A stretch of DNA of 64,000 nucleotides, taken from Kyrpidia spormannii (GTDB taxonomy: Bacteria > Bacillota > Bacilli > Kyrpidiales > Kyrpidiaceae). Where the stretch lies: positions 1,922,001-1,986,000 of the forward strand of contig NZ_CP024955.1 in assembly GCF_002804065.1 (NCBI RefSeq). The letters run 5' to 3'. Positions 42,268 to 52,641 of the stretch are shown here, piece after piece. The notes under the pieces were generated by a model that had not been told where the DNA came from, made no database searches, and saw nothing but the letters and a program-made list of their open reading frames with translations. Numbering within the stretch: the stretch's first letter is position 1; every line of letters begins with the position of its first letter. Both the position numbers and the translations under genes were made by a program.

Positions 42268-44109
42268 TCACTTTTTGTCGTCGTCCACCACAGTGTAATC
42301 GGCGTCCACCACTTTTTCGTCTTTCACGCCGCCCGCGGCCCCGCCGGTCGTAGAACCCGTTTGGGTACTGTTCGCCGATGTCTGTTGGTACAGTTTCACC
42401 GACAATTGCTGGACGACCTGTTGCAATTCGTCCATGGCTTTCTTGATTGCTTCTATATCGTTTCCGGCCAGAGCATCCTTCACCTTTTGCTTCGCCGCCT
42501 CGGCCCGTTCCACGTCAGATTTGTCCACTTTGTCCCCGATATCTTTAAGGGTTTTATCCGTGCTATAAACCAAGGAATCCGCCTGGTTGCGGATCTCGAT
42601 TTCTTCCCGGCGCTTGCGGTCTTCTTCGGCGTGGGCCTGGGCTTCTTTCACCATCCGCTCCACTTCCTCTTTGGACAGCCCGCTGGATGCCGTGATAGTG
42701 ATCTTTTGGCTTTTTCCCGTCCCCAGATCTTTGGCCGAGACATTCACAATCCCATTCGCATCGATGTCGAAGGTCACCTCGATCTGGGGCACCCCCCGGG
42801 GCGCAGGAGGAATATCGGACAATGTAAAGCGACCCAACGTCTTGTTGTCCCGGGCCATCTCTCGTTCGCCTTGGAGCACGTGGATCTCCACCGACGTCTG
42901 GTTATCCGCCGCAGTGGTGAACACCTGGCTCTTCGAGGTGGGAATCGTCGTGTTGCGCTCGATCAGCTTGGTGAACACCCCACCCAACGTTTCAATGCCC
43001 AGGGACAGAGGGGTGACATCCAACAACACGATGTCCTTGACCTCGCCGGTCAACACTCCGGCCTGGATAGCCGCCCCTACCGCCACCACTTCGTCCGGGT
43101 TTACGCCCTTGGACGGCTCCTTGCCGATAAATTTCCGAATCGCTTCTTGTACCGCCGGGATGCGGGTGGATCCACCCACCAGGATGACTTTGTCAATTTG
43201 CGAAGGGTTCAGGCCCGCATCGGCCAAGGCCTGGCGGGTGGGCCCCAGGGTCATCTCCACGAGATCAGCCGTCAACTCTTCGAATTTGGCCCGGGTGAGG
43301 TTGACCTCCAAATGTTTCGGCCCTGTGGCATCCGCTGAGATAAAAGGCAGGGAGATCGTCGTGGTCAAGGCGCTGGATAGCTCTTTTTTCGCCTTTTCCG
43401 CCGCGTCTTTCAGCCGCTGCAGAGCCATCCGGTCTTGACTGAGGTCAATCCCCGTCTCTTTTTTGAACTGATCGATCAGATAATCGATGATTCTCTGATC
43501 GAAGTCGTCTCCTCCCAAACGGTTGTTCCCGCTGGTGGCCTTGACTTCAAACACGCCATCCCCGAGTTCGAGGATCGACACGTCGAAGGTGCCACCACCC
43601 AAGTCGAACACGAGGATGGTCTGATCTTCTTCTTTGTCCAAGCCGTAGGCCAGGGAGGCCGCCGTCGGCTCGTTGACGATCCGCAACACATCCAGGCCGG
43701 CGATCTTGCCGGCATCCACCGTGGCCTGGCGCTGGCTGTCATTAAAATACGCCGGCACGGTGATCACCGCTTGGGTGATGGTCTCTCCGAGATACGCCTC
43801 GGCATCCGCTTTCAATTTCTGCAGGATCATCGCCGAGATCTGCTGGGGTGTGTAAGATTTGTCATCGATCGTCACCCGGTAATCGGACCCCATATGACGT
43901 TTGATGGAAATGATGGTCCGATCCGGGTTGGTGATGGCTTGACGTTTGGCGACGTCCCCCACCAGCCGTTCTCCGGTTTTTGTAAACGCCACCACCGACG
44001 GCGTGGTGCGACCCCCTTCGGCATTGGGGATGACCACGGGCTCACCGCCCTCCATGACCGCCACGCACGAGTTGGTGGTACCCAGGTCAATGCCGATGAC
44101 TTTTCCCAT
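42268..44109 (-). CDS. dnaK: Chaperone DnaK (Hsp70)
   Basis: ATP-driven chaperone of 613 residues. The nucleotide-binding domain begins [20 protein letters not shown] and includes [16 protein letters not shown] and [17 protein letters not shown]. The linker [20 protein letters not shown] is complete, and a substrate-binding domain and helical lid follow, ending with the acidic [13 protein letters not shown]. Two bases separate it from grpE. Confidence 0.99.
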   Translation of the reverse strand: MGKVIGIDLGTTNSCVAVMEGGEPVVIPNAEGGRTTPSVVAFTKTGERLVGDVAKRQAITNPDRTIISIKRHMGSDYRVTIDDKSYTPQQISAMILQKLKADAEAYLGETITQAVITVPAYFNDSQRQATVDAGKIAGLDVLRIVNEPTAASLAYGLDKEEDQTILVFDLGGGTFDVSILELGDGVFEVKATSGNNRLGGDDFDQRIIDYLIDQFKKETGIDLSQDRMALQRLKDAAEKAKKELSSALTTTISLPFISADATGPKHLEVNLTRAKFEELTADLVEMTLGPTRQALADAGLNPSQIDKVILVGGSTRIPAVQEAIRKFIGKEPSKGVNPDEVVAVGAAIQAGVLTGEVKDIVLLDVTPLSLGIETLGGVFTKLIERNTTIPTSKSQVFTTAADNQTSVEIHVLQGEREMARDNKTLGRFTLSDIPPAPRGVPQIEVTFDIDANGIVNVSAKDLGTGKSQKITITASSGLSKEEVERMVKEAQAHAEEDRKRREEIEIRNQADSLVYSTDKTLKDIGDKVDKSDVERAEAAKQKVKDALAGNDIEAIKKAMDELQQVVQQLSVKLYQQTSANSTQTGSTTGGAAGGVKDEKVVDADYTVVDDDKK

Positions 44110-44111
44110 CT

Positions 44112-44822
44112 CTAGTTCCCTCCTGTATCTCCGCTGACTTTCACCATCGCAGGCCGCAACACGCGATCTTTATACCGATATCCCTTGCGAAATTCCTCTA
44201 TAATCGTGCCCGGCGGCTGCCCGGAATCGGGCACCTGGGCAACGGCCTCGTGGACATTCGGATCAAAAGGCATGCCGACAGTCTCGATGGTCCGGACGCC
44301 TTCCCCTTCCAGGATCTCTCGAAATTGGCGCACCACCATCTCGACCCCTTGAAGAAGCGACTGCACATCCGTGGACTGCTGGCCGGACTGGAGAGCCAGC
44401 TCCAGATGGTCCAGCACCGGCAAAAGCCGCTCGATGACGCCCATCGTCGCCGAGGCCGCCCACTCTTCCCGCTCTTGCCGGGTCCGGCGCCGGAAGTTCT
44501 CAAAATCTGCCTGCATCCTCAGCGCCCGTCCCCGCCAGGACTCAACCTCCTCCCGGAGTCGCTCCATCTCCGCAGCCACATCGGCCCCGTCTCCCTCCCC
44601 GGTATCGGGACCCTGGCCCGTTTCCCCTTCGTCACGCCGCTGACCCATCTCTTCGCCGGCGCTGGTTTCACTGCGCTCTTCCTTCCCGGCCTCCCGGCGA
44701 TCTTCTGATCCCTGGGGCTCTGCCTCTCGTCCCGGGCCTGTCCCCGCCTCGGGACGGTCTGCGCCCCCGCTGGACTCCCGGCCGGAATCCGCCTCCCTTC
44801 GCCGCTGTTCTTCCACTCGCAT
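44112..44822 (-). CDS. grpE: Nucleotide exchange factor GrpE
   Basis: DnaK exchange factor of 236 residues. A long charged, low-complexity N-terminal region (about residues 1-80, rich in Glu, Arg, Gly) precedes the coiled coil ([36 protein letters not shown]) and the beta-domain ([47 protein letters not shown]). ATG 44822 follows AAGGAG by five bases. The N-terminal tail is longer than usual. Confidence 0.97.
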   Translation of the reverse strand: MRVEEQRRREADSGRESSGGADRPEAGTGPGREAEPQGSEDRREAGKEERSETSAGEEMGQRRDEGETGQGPDTGEGDGADVAAEMERLREEVESWRGRALRMQADFENFRRRTRQEREEWAASATMGVIERLLPVLDHLELALQSGQQSTDVQSLLQGVEMVVRQFREILEGEGVRTIETVGMPFDPNVHEAVAQVPDSGQPPGTIIEEFRKGYRYKDRVLRPAMVKVSGDTGGN

Positions 44823-44900
44823 CCACACTCCTTTAGATTCCCAAAAATACGGGCGGGCAGAGTTCAACCTCCGCCACACCCGGTGGTTCTTTCCCCATCA

Positions 44901-45926
44901 TCAAGCGCCTTCGCGATTGAACAGATCGCTCAACACGTGAGATAACACATTCAACACACCGATCACCCGTCTGTACGCCATTCGCGTGGGCCCCACGACG
45001 CCGATCACTCCGATCCGTCCGCCGTAAAATCGGTACGTGGCCGTTGCCACCGTGCACTCGTGAACCGCGGACAGTTCGTTCTCGTACCCGATGCGAACCT
45101 GTACACCCTGTTTCTGCGGCACTCCCACCAATCGGGCCACACCATGGGCGTCTTCCAACATGACCAACAGGGGTTTTAACTTCTCCAGATCCCTAAACTC
45201 CGGCTGTTCCAAGATCTTGGACGTGCCCCCCACATACACTTTCTCCTCGGACGAAGCCGTCAGTTCATCGACCAGCGCCAACCCGCGTTCAAACCGATCC
45301 AAGTGCCGGCGCAACTCCAGGCCGATCTCCTGTTCCAGTTTTTCCTTCAACTCACTGATAGACACCCCGACCAAACGGCGGTTGAGCACCTCCACCAATC
45401 GCTCGATGTCCGCCAGGTCTGCCGGATCCGGAAGAATCACCGTTTTCTTCTCCACGTGACCCGTGTCCGTCACAAGGATGGCCACCGCCGCCCACTCTCC
45501 CAAGGGCACCACCTGAATATGGCGCAACTTGGCATCCTCGCCCATGGGGCCCAGCACAAAAGCCGTGTAGTTGGTCAACGTGGACAGAATTCCCGCCGTC
45601 TGTCTGACCACATGCTCCATGGCTTCCAACCGTTCCTGAAACAGTCGCCGAATCACGGCAACTTCCCGGTCGTTGAGCATAGGCGGTTGCATCAGATGGT
45701 CGACATAAAAGCGATATCCTTTATGAGAAGGGACCCGTCCCGCTGAGGTGTGCGGTTGCTCCAGGTATCCCATCTCCTCCAGATCACTCATTTCATTCCG
45801 AATGGTGGCCGGGCTTAAATGTGTCTCCATCCGTTTCGATATCGTACGAGAACCGACGGGTTCGGCAGAACGGATATAATCGTCGACAATCAACCGCAGG
45901 ATCAGTTGTTGCCGTTCAGTGAGCAC
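44901..45926 (-). CDS. hrcA: Heat-inducible transcription repressor HrcA
   Basis: Repressor of class I heat-shock genes that binds CIRCE. 341 residues: N-terminal winged helix LTERQQLILRLIVDDYIRSA, EPVGSRTISKRMETHLSPAT, IRNEMSDLEEMGYLEQPHTS; then the GAF-like dimer domain. The GTG at 45926 gives MLTERQ as in relatives; a GTG nine bases upstream is the other choice. A perfect CIRCE lies 20 bases upstream, so it represses its own operon hrcA-grpE-dnaK-dnaJ. Confidence 0.97.
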   Translation of the reverse strand: MLTERQQLILRLIVDDYIRSAEPVGSRTISKRMETHLSPATIRNEMSDLEEMGYLEQPHTSAGRVPSHKGYRFYVDHLMQPPMLNDREVAVIRRLFQERLEAMEHVVRQTAGILSTLTNYTAFVLGPMGEDAKLRHIQVVPLGEWAAVAILVTDTGHVEKKTVILPDPADLADIERLVEVLNRRLVGVSISELKEKLEQEIGLELRRHLDRFERGLALVDELTASSEEKVYVGGTSKILEQPEFRDLEKLKPLLVMLEDAHGVARLVGVPQKQGVQVRIGYENELSAVHECTVATATYRFYGGRIGVIGVVGPTRMAYRRVIGVLNVLSHVLSDLFNREGA

Positions 45927-45944
45927 CTCCGACACCCCCGTCTG

Positions 45945-45971
45945 TTAGCACTCCTACATCACGAGTGCTAA
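45945..45971. promoter_or_regulatory. CIRCE element (HrcA operator)
   Basis: TTAGCACTC-N9-GAGTGCTAA, perfect match to the CIRCE consensus, between the promoter and the hrcA start. Confidence 0.99.
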
Positions 45972-45985
45972 ACCTCCATACGATG

Positions 45986-46015
45986 AAAATACCAGAGATG
46001 GTCAGACTTTGTCAA
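45986..46015 (-). promoter_or_regulatory. Sigma-A promoter of the hrcA operon
   Basis: TTGACA (46010-46015), 18 bases, TATTTT (45986-45991) on the minus strand, just upstream of CIRCE. The -35 box lies inside the last codons of hemW. Confidence 0.75.
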
Positions 46016-47183
46016 TGGATAGGGCCAGAAAAGACTGGAACACTTCATTGCTGATCCAAAGCGCCTCCCGAGCCAACCGAACCCGAGAGCCTTCCTTAAG
46101 GAGGAGCCCAGAGCGCAAATACCGCTCCACCGGCTCTGCAAAGACGTCGAACAGCGACCGGCCGTGGCGCTGGGTGAAACGATCATCCCCCACCCCTTCC
46201 AGCAGCCGCAACCCCAGAATCATGGTGTCCTCCATTTCTTCTTCGTCAGAGACCTCATGGCGCTCCTCGACCGTCGAGCTCCCCTTCCAGGCGAGCTCCA
46301 TATAAACGGGTACTTTCCGGACGACGGCGTACCGCACCCCGTCGACATACCCGTGGGCTCCCGGACCGGCGGCCAGGTACGGCTCATTGCGCCAGTACAC
46401 CAAGTTGTGGCGGCAGCGCGCTCCCGGCCGGGCAAAATTGCTGATCTCGTACTGCTCATACCCTGCTTTATCCATGAATTCCATCAATGCGGTATACATC
46501 TTTGCCTCGAGATCTTCGGAAGGCAGGTCGAGAACCCCCTGGTCGTACCACCGGCTGTAAGGCGTCCCTTCTTCTACTTTTAAGCCATAAGCGGACAGGT
46601 GATCCGGGCCGAGCCCCACCGCCGCCGCCAAGCTCTGGTGCCAATCTTCCATACTCTGACCTGGAATGCCGAACATCAAATCGAGGTTGAGGGAAAATCC
46701 CCCAACCGAGCGAGCGAGCTCCACGCTGTGAACAATCTCCTCCGGCCCGTGAGACCGGCCCAGCCTCCGGAGCAATTCCCTGTTGAAGCTCTGCGCCCCG
46801 ATGCTCAGCCGATTGACCCCAAGCTCCCGAAGAACATGCAATTTTTCACGATCCACCGTGCCCGGGTTGGCCTCTAGGCTAATCTCGGCATCCGAGGCGA
46901 GGTGAAACGAACCCCGCAGCGCTTCAAAAATCTGTTGCCACTGGCGGCAAGACAGGAGACTCGGCGTTCCCCCGCCGGCGTACACCGTCTCTAGGACCGT
47001 ATCCGGATAGAGGCGGCCAAGGGCGCGGATTTCCCGAACCAACGCCTGAACGAACCGTTGCCACACCTCCGGCCTGGCGACATAGGTATTAAAATCGCAG
47101 TAATAACATTTGCGCTCACAGAATGGAACGTGCAAGTACAAGGCCTTCACCGGCAGCCGGTTCACGTTCTTACCGCCTCCCAC
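46002..47183 (-). CDS. hemW: Radical SAM heme chaperone HemW
   Basis: A 393-residue radical-SAM protein related to coproporphyrinogen dehydrogenase HemN. ALYLHVPFCERKCYYCDFNT carries C-x3-C-x2-C but, as in HemW, lacks the fourth HemN cysteine. Further blocks: TVYAGGGTPSLL, ISLEANPGTVDREKL, GVNRLSIGAQSFN, LDLMFGIPGQSMEDW and a C-terminal HemN_C domain. Acts in heme delivery rather than porphyrin oxidation. Placed between lepA and hrcA as in Bacillus. Confidence 0.95.
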   Translation of the reverse strand: MGGGKNVNRLPVKALYLHVPFCERKCYYCDFNTYVARPEVWQRFVQALVREIRALGRLYPDTVLETVYAGGGTPSLLSCRQWQQIFEALRGSFHLASDAEISLEANPGTVDREKLHVLRELGVNRLSIGAQSFNRELLRRLGRSHGPEEIVHSVELARSVGGFSLNLDLMFGIPGQSMEDWHQSLAAAVGLGPDHLSAYGLKVEEGTPYSRWYDQGVLDLPSEDLEAKMYTALMEFMDKAGYEQYEISNFARPGARCRHNLVYWRNEPYLAAGPGAHGYVDGVRYAVVRKVPVYMELAWKGSSTVEERHEVSDEEEMEDTMILGLRLLEGVGDDRFTQRHGRSLFDVFAEPVERYLRSGLLLKEGSRVRLAREALWISNEVFQSFLALSIDKV

Positions 47184-47223
47184 CGAGATTGGAACGGCGC
47201 TCGACCGGATGGGCCGCGCGCCG

Positions 47224-49032
47224 TCATTCCATTTTGAGCACTGCCATGAACGCCTCTTGGGGAATCTCCACGTTTCCCACTTGCTTCATCCGCTTTTTAC
47301 CTTCCCGTTGTTTCTCCAGCAGCTTGCGCTTGCGGGTAATGTCGCCTCCGTAACATTTGGCCAACACGTTCTTGCGCATGGCCCGGATAGTTTCCCGGGC
47401 GATGACCCGATTGCCAATGGAAGCCTGGATCGGCACTTCGAACAATTGCCGTGGGATCAACTCTTTCAATCGCTCGCACAGCGCCCTGCCCCGTTGGTAA
47501 GCCCGGTCCCGGTGGACGATGGACGACAGCGCGTCCACCGGCTCTCCGTTGATCAGGATATCCATGCGCACCAGGTCAGAGGGTCGATAACTGGCCAGTT
47601 CATAGTCAAAGGACGCATACCCTTTGGTGCTCGATTTGAGACGATCAAAAAAATCGTAGACGATTTCCGTCAGCGGAAGATTGTACACCAAGGTCGCACG
47701 ATTCTCGTCCAAATATTGCATGTCCTGGAACTCTCCGCGTTTTTCCTGGCACAGCTCCATCACCGTCCCGACATAGTCTTTGGGGACGATAACCGAAGCT
47801 TTTACATAGGGCTCCTCAATGCGCTCAATTCGCGACGCATCCGGCATCCGGCTGGGATTGTCCACAGGGATCATCTCCCCGGCGGTGGTGTACACATGGT
47901 AGATCACACTGGGTGCCGTGGTGATGAGTTGGAGCCCGTATTCCCGCTCCAGCCGCTCCTGGACGATTTCCATGTGAAGCAAACCGAGAAACCCGCACCG
48001 GAACCCGAAGCCCAAAGCCCCGGAGGTTTCGGGTTCATAGCTGAGGGAGGCATCGTTCAGCTCCAGCTTCTCCAAGGCCTCCCGCAGATCTTGGTAATCA
48101 TTCGAGTCCACCGGGTACAGCCCGCAGAACACCATGGGGTGGACTTTGCGATATCCCGGCAAAGGCTCGCGGGCCGGCCGCAGGGCGTCGGTGACCGTAT
48201 CCCCCACCCGGGTGTCCCGCACGTTCTTGATGGCCGCGGCGACGAAACCCACGTCCCCCACGGACAACTCCGGGACCGATGTCATCTTCGGCCGGAAAGT
48301 TCCCACCTCGGCCACTTCGAATTCCGCCCCTGTGGCCATCATCCGGATCTTCATCCCCGGGCGCAGCGTTCCATTCACCACCCGGACGTAAATGATAACC
48401 CCTTTATAGGAGTCATAGTGGGAGTCAAAAATCAGCGCCTGCAAAGGCGCAGCGGGATCTCCTGCGGGAGCCGGGACGGAGTGGACGATGGCTTCGAGGA
48501 TCTCCCGAATGCCGATCCCTTCCTTGGCCGAGGCGAGAATCGCGCCTTCGGCATCCAGGCCGATGACCTCTTCGATCTCCCGTTTGACCCGCTCCGGCTC
48601 GGCGCTGGGCAGATCGATCTTGTTGATCACCGGGATGATCTCCAGATCGTTTTCCAGGGCCAGATACACATTGGCCAGGGTCTGGGCTTCGATGCCTTGG
48701 GCGGCGTCCACCACCAAAAGGGCCCCTTCGCAAGCCGCCAGGCTGCGGGACACCTCATAGCTGAAATCCACGTGGCCCGGAGTATCAATAAGATGCAGAA
48801 TATACGCCTCTCCGTCAGATGCGCGGTATTCCAAACGGACCGCCTGAAGTTTGATGGTGATCCCCCGCTCCCGTTCCAGATCCATCTGATCGAGAACCTG
48901 ATCGTGCATCTCCCGGGCTGTTAGGGCACCGGTATACTCCAAGATCCGGTCCGCCAACGTCGATTTGCCATGGTCGATATGGGCGATAATGCAAAAGTTG
49001 CGAATTCTCTTCTGTCTGTCCCGGGGATCCAA
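47224..49032 (-). CDS. lepA: Elongation factor 4 (LepA)
   Basis: Ribosome-binding GTPase of 602 residues promoting back-translocation or ribosome biogenesis. G1 AHIDHGKST, Thr of G2 in [11 protein letters not shown]3 DTPGHVDF, G4 [10 protein letters not shown], followed by domains II, III, V and the LepA-specific C-terminal domain ending [20 protein letters not shown]. The TTG at 49032 (giving [13 protein letters not shown]) sits behind GGAGGAGGGGG; an ATG at 49062 has no ribosome site. Confidence 0.97.
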   Translation of the reverse strand: MDPRDRQKRIRNFCIIAHIDHGKSTLADRILEYTGALTAREMHDQVLDQMDLERERGITIKLQAVRLEYRASDGEAYILHLIDTPGHVDFSYEVSRSLAACEGALLVVDAAQGIEAQTLANVYLALENDLEIIPVINKIDLPSAEPERVKREIEEVIGLDAEGAILASAKEGIGIREILEAIVHSVPAPAGDPAAPLQALIFDSHYDSYKGVIIYVRVVNGTLRPGMKIRMMATGAEFEVAEVGTFRPKMTSVPELSVGDVGFVAAAIKNVRDTRVGDTVTDALRPAREPLPGYRKVHPMVFCGLYPVDSNDYQDLREALEKLELNDASLSYEPETSGALGFGFRCGFLGLLHMEIVQERLEREYGLQLITTAPSVIYHVYTTAGEMIPVDNPSRMPDASRIERIEEPYVKASVIVPKDYVGTVMELCQEKRGEFQDMQYLDENRATLVYNLPLTEIVYDFFDRLKSSTKGYASFDYELASYRPSDLVRMDILINGEPVDALSSIVHRDRAYQRGRALCERLKELIPRQLFEVPIQASIGNRVIARETIRAMRKNVLAKCYGGDITRKRKLLEKQREGKKRMKQVGNVEIPQEAFMAVLKME

Positions 49033-49115
49033 GTGCCCCCTCCTCCTGTCCGCCAGCATCATCCCGAATTATACGCCGTGCCGACGGAGCGGGCAAGGGA
49101 CCTCCGCAGGCGGCA

Positions 49116-49400
49116 TCAGCGATCAGCGAACATCTTGAGCAACAAGTTGCGCGTTTGACCTTTCATCCAGCTCCCCGCCGCCACACCCACTTGTTCCACC
49201 GCCACCGACACATCGCCGGCCGCGGTCTCGATGCGCTGGTTGAGCCGTTCACCTACGGGTGTCCAAGGGGGGGACGGAGGCGGATCCCCAGCCAGGGCAT
49301 TCATTCCCCTCTGGGCGATGTCGAAGCCGATGGCGATTACCCCTGCGCACATGAGCAAAAGCGCCGTATAGGTCAGCAAACGACCGATAAACCCTCGCAC
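49116..49400 (-). CDS. yqxA: DUF3679 protein YqxA
   Basis: A 94-residue protein with one N-terminal transmembrane helix (GRLLTYTALLLMCAGVIAIG) and a short extracytoplasmic region. It belongs to the DUF3679/YqxA family, unknown function, sitting between spoIIP and lepA as in Bacillus, so sporulation expression is likely. GTG 49400 follows GGAGGG by seven bases. Identification rests on size, topology and position. Confidence 0.8.
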   Translation of the reverse strand: MRGFIGRLLTYTALLLMCAGVIAIGFDIAQRGMNALAGDPPPSPPWTPVGERLNQRIETAAGDVSVAVEQVGVAAGSWMKGQTRNLLLKMFADR

Positions 49401-49436
49401 CGCACATCCCTCCACCTTCCAGTATGGTCAGGGCGC

Positions 49437-50558
49437 TCAGCGGGCTAAACGCAGATCTCCCTGGTCCTTCAGCAAGGCCGCGATGCCGTCTGCGAGACAC
49501 GTTGCCGTGCGATCCAATTCAGCCTCGGTATTTTCCGGACCGCCGATTTCAATCAGCAGCATGTTGGGAGAAAGGTCCTGGTTGTAAGTGGCGTCGTAGG
49601 TGGTGCTGCGCTTTGCCCAGATGTCCCGGACCAGATGAGGATACAGGCGGTCGAGTTCCCCTTTCAGTACCTCGGCAAGTCGCTCGTTGGCCTGGTAGTT
49701 AGGATTATTGCCGCCAATGATGATGCGGATTTTCGCATAGGTCTGACCGTTGATCGTCGTCGTGGTCAGATCCCGGGGGTCGGAGTCCCGGTGCATGTCG
49801 ATGATGAGCTTAAGACCCGGGTATTTTTGCAGCACTTCGTTGACCGTCTTCCGGGAGAAGCCGTACATTTTGCTGTAATCCCCCATGGGCCAGTAGTCCA
49901 CCGTGGTGTGAATCGCGGTAATGCCCAATTTTTTGAGGTCATCCACCAATGCGGTCCCGATGAGGGTGATGTTTTTCGCCTTGTCATAAGCGTCATCAAA
50001 ACTGGTGCGCCCAGGAAGCATGGGCAAAAACGATTCCCGATTGTGGGTGTGATACACGTAAACCAACGGATCCGACGACGTCGACGAAAGGTTGGGCGCC
50101 GTGGAGGAAGAGCTGGAGGTGGGCTGTTCGTGTTGAAAAAGTCCAGGGGAGGGAGCCCCGTCTTCAGGAGGACGCAGGTCGACAGTCCGACCATCGACAG
50201 CGATGGGGTAGTCGGTAAAAGCCATGCCGGGTACCGTCCATCCCAGGATGCTCGTCGGGCGGGTCGGATCGACGTCAGTCAAGTGATAAAAAAGAAAGGC
50301 AGCCCAGGATTGTTCACCGGCCACCTGGGCGGGGCTAGAGGATTGATCCATCAACGGCACGCCTTGGCGCACCACCGAGGACCAGGTTAGGGCGTCCACG
50401 GCACCGAACAAGCCAGAGCCTCCGGCGGGTCCCGGTAGAAACCACAATGCGGAAGCAAGAAGCGCCGCGGAAGCCACGACAAGCCATGCGGTGACGGAGA
50501 ATTTCAACCCCCTCCGGGGCGCGTGAAATGTCACAATTCGGAAAGACGATTTGCGCAT
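49437..50558 (-). CDS. spoIIP: Stage II sporulation protein P
   Basis: Cell-wall amidase/endopeptidase of the SpoIIDMP complex that degrades peptidoglycan during forespore engulfment. 373 residues with an N-terminal membrane anchor (WLVVASAALLASALWFLPG, about 25-45). The catalytic amidase domain has VYVYHTHNRESFLP (zinc His and Glu), KLIIDMHRDSDPR (second His) and NMLLIEIGGPENTEAE. A Ser/Thr/Pro-rich linker precedes the domain. Follows gpr in the conserved order. Confidence 0.96.
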   Translation of the reverse strand: MRKSSFRIVTFHAPRRGLKFSVTAWLVVASAALLASALWFLPGPAGGSGLFGAVDALTWSSVVRQGVPLMDQSSSPAQVAGEQSWAAFLFYHLTDVDPTRPTSILGWTVPGMAFTDYPIAVDGRTVDLRPPEDGAPSPGLFQHEQPTSSSSSTAPNLSSTSSDPLVYVYHTHNRESFLPMLPGRTSFDDAYDKAKNITLIGTALVDDLKKLGITAIHTTVDYWPMGDYSKMYGFSRKTVNEVLQKYPGLKLIIDMHRDSDPRDLTTTTINGQTYAKIRIIIGGNNPNYQANERLAEVLKGELDRLYPHLVRDIWAKRSTTYDATYNQDLSPNMLLIEIGGPENTEAELDRTATCLADGIAALLKDQGDLRLAR

Positions 50559-50692
50559 GGCCGATACCCCCTGTCCATCCCTCGGTACAAGCTATGCTCG
50601 GATGGACGGGTCTATGCCATCGTGATGGATTCACGAAAATAAACGGAGAGAAGCGGTCGGGCGCGGTCCCCGCCCTGCGGAAAGGCCCGGAG

Positions 50693-51748
50693 TTAGTGCG
50701 TAAACAGCGCAGCATCTTCCAGACTAATGGCGGGATGGAAGGCCACGTTTAATCCTGTCGCCACGATGTGGGCGGCATCGTCCACAAAGGCGTCGATTTC
50801 CTTTGGCGTGACCACCAGGTTGTCTCCCAAAGGATCGAGAATATCCGTGATCCATTTTTGTTTCTCCGCTACGTCGAAGGTGTTCAAAACCGGGCGCAAC
50901 TGGTCGGAAACTTCTCGACTTAGTCGTTGCAACAGGTAATCCAAGGCATCGTGAATAATCGTAGTGGCTTCCACCACCGTGGGGACGCCGATAGCGATGA
51001 CCGGCACACCGAGGGTTTCCCGGGTCAGGCCTTTCCGTCGATTTCCCACTCCCGATCCGGGGTGGACGCCGGTATCCGCAATTTGAATCGTGGTATTCAC
51101 CCGTTTGGTCGACCGGGAAGCCAAAGCGTCCACGGCCACCACCAGTTTGGGTTTGACGTGTTCGACAATGCCCCGGACGATCTCCATCGTCTCAATGCCC
51201 GTGATGCCGAGCACTCCGGGTGCCACCGCGCTGACGCTCCGGTATCCGTCTCCCATGAGATCGGGGATATGGTGGAAAAGATGGCGGGTGACAAATAGTT
51301 TTTCCACCACCAGGGGACCGAGGGAGTCCGCCGTAACATTCCAGTTGCCAAGACCCACCACCAGTGCGGACTCGGTGTCGGGCAGTTCGATGAACCTCGC
51401 CAACTCCTCCGCCATCCGGGCCGACACCCGCTCTTGCAGGTCGGGGTCCCGTTTGCGAAGGCCCGGCACCTCAAGGGTGCTGTACCGTCCCGGCTCTTTG
51501 CCGACCCGCCGGGCGGCCTGCTCATCCTGTACGTGCATCCGGGTCACCGTGATTCCTTCTTCGGACCAGGTTTCCACGTCCACCCCGGGAATGTCGCCGC
51601 CGCCGGCCAACTCGTGGGCTTCCACCGCCAGGTCCACCCGGGGGTCCGATGCCTGCTGTTCCCCTTGGGGTTCCGGCACTTGTCCCCGATGTGTCCACTC
51701 CACAAACTCACCAAACCGCCTCCAAGCATAGGGGTTCGTTCTGTGCAC
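50693..51748 (-). CDS. gpr: Spore germination protease GPR
   Basis: Aspartic-type protease that degrades alpha/beta small acid-soluble spore proteins at germination. 351 residues: DPRVDLAVEAHELAGGGDIP near the propeptide, VVGLGNWNVTADSLGPLVV, SAVAPGVLGITGIETMEIV, VVAVDALASRSTKRVNTTIQ, GSGVGNRRKGL and NLVVTPKEIDAFVDDAAHIV. GTG 51748 follows AAGGAGG. A target SASP gene lies 0.6 kb away. Confidence 0.96.
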   Translation of the reverse strand: MHRTNPYAWRRFGEFVEWTHRGQVPEPQGEQQASDPRVDLAVEAHELAGGGDIPGVDVETWSEEGITVTRMHVQDEQAARRVGKEPGRYSTLEVPGLRKRDPDLQERVSARMAEELARFIELPDTESALVVGLGNWNVTADSLGPLVVEKLFVTRHLFHHIPDLMGDGYRSVSAVAPGVLGITGIETMEIVRGIVEHVKPKLVVAVDALASRSTKRVNTTIQIADTGVHPGSGVGNRRKGLTRETLGVPVIAIGVPTVVEATTIIHDALDYLLQRLSREVSDQLRPVLNTFDVAEKQKWITDILDPLGDNLVVTPKEIDAFVDDAAHIVATGLNVAFHPAISLEDAALFTH

Positions 51749-51865
51749 GTCCTTCCCTCCTTGAGGCTAAGGCTGAAGCAACTGAAGTTGCCCATAGTAT
51801 GCCCCGGGGGCGTGTTCGACCCTGGCCGAGCCCGGGGAGATGCGCGTTTTCCGGACGCCCGCGTC

Positions 51866-51894
51866 TTGCACCGAGTTGGATGGCGTGGTAGAAT
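51866..51894 (+). promoter_or_regulatory. Sigma-A promoter of rpsT
   Basis: TTGCAC (51866-51871), 17 bases, TAGAAT (51889-51894), 70 bases before the rpsT start. Confidence 0.7.
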
Positions 51895-51963
51895 ACATTT
51901 TGTCTGTATGTGGGCGGCCTTGAAAACGGCGCCGCAAAGGGCGAGGGAAAGGAGGGCCAATCT

Positions 51964-52254
51964 TTGCCGAACATTAAATCCGCCATCAAGCGGGTACAGA
52001 TCACTCGGAAGCGCACGCTCCGTAATGCCTCGTTGAAATCAATGCTCCGGACGTCAATTAAAAAATTCCACGTGACGTTGCAGAGCGGGAATCTCGAGGC
52101 TGCGGAACGTCAACTGCGGGAAGCCATCCGGCGCATCGATAAATCGGTGACAAAAGGAATTCTGCACCGGAATGCGGCGGCGAGGAAAAAGTCTCGCTTG
52201 ACTCGAAAGTTCCAGGCAGCGGTGAAGGAACAGCAGACCCAACAAACGGCCTGA
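51964..52254 (+). CDS. rpsT: 30S ribosomal protein S20
   Basis: A 96-residue basic helical protein binding 16S rRNA. PNIKSAIKRVQITRKRTLRN, AIRRIDKSVTKGILHRNAAA and KKSRLTRKF are diagnostic. Start is TTG at 51964, eight bases after GGAGGG, giving MPNIKSAIKR as in other bacteria; TTG starts are common in this gene. Divergent from gpr and ended by a strong terminator. Confidence 0.97.
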   Translation: MPNIKSAIKRVQITRKRTLRNASLKSMLRTSIKKFHVTLQSGNLEAAERQLREAIRRIDKSVTKGILHRNAAARKKSRLTRKFQAAVKEQQTQQTA

Positions 52255-52262
52255 ACATAAAA

Positions 52263-52286
52263 AAGCCTCGACTCGGAGGCTTTTTT
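52263..52286. terminator. Bidirectional terminator between rpsT and the SASP gene
   Basis: AAGCCTC-GACTC-GGAGGCTT with a T-run on the plus side and an A-run on the other, so it can end both converging transcripts. Confidence 0.92.
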
Positions 52287-52305
52287 ATTTAGGAGAAATT
52301 GGACC

Positions 52306-52641
52306 TCATCGCCCCGGCCCGGCATCCCGAGGGGGCAATCCCTCCCGCTTTGTTCCCGGCATGTATTGGCCTGTCTCAACCAGCTGCTGTTGGGCGATTT
52401 CGATGAGTTTGCGGACGAGGGGTCCCCCCATGGCTCCCCCGACCTTGCCGGCCTGACGAGTGGTCAACTCCCCGTCATCGCCTTTCCCCAAGGGAATGCC
52501 TAGCTGGCCCGCCACCTCCTCTTCAAGAGGTTGGTCACTTCCCTTGTTTGATGCAAGCCCTTCTTCTTCCATCAAATCACGCTTTAACCGATCCAGGGCG
52601 GGACGGGCTTCCGGCACGAGGATTCGGCGTCTTCGGGGCAT
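52306..52641 (-). CDS. Alpha/beta-type small acid-soluble spore protein (extended form)
   Basis: DNA-binding protein coating spore DNA. The C-terminal half DGELTTRQAGKVGGAMGGPL and VRKLIEIAQQQL is the alpha/beta SASP signature, and VPEARPALDRLKRDLMEEEG corresponds to the N-terminal helix containing the GPR cleavage region. At 111 residues it is longer than usual (about 60-75), with an inserted acidic stretch and a Gly/Pro-rich tail. AAAAGGAGG precedes the ATG. Its first 65 bases overlap the end of holA in another frame. Confidence 0.88.
   Translation of the reverse strand: MPRRRRILVPEARPALDRLKRDLMEEEGLASNKGSDQPLEEEVAGQLGIPLGKGDDGELTTRQAGKVGGAMGGPLVRKLIEIAQQQLVETGQYMPGTKREGLPPRDAGPGR

Noticed and set aside
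47110..48924. A 604-codon open frame on the plus strand
   Set aside because: It is antisense to lepA, whose motifs are complete. The frame is an effect of GC-rich codon usage and has no ribosome site or family motif.
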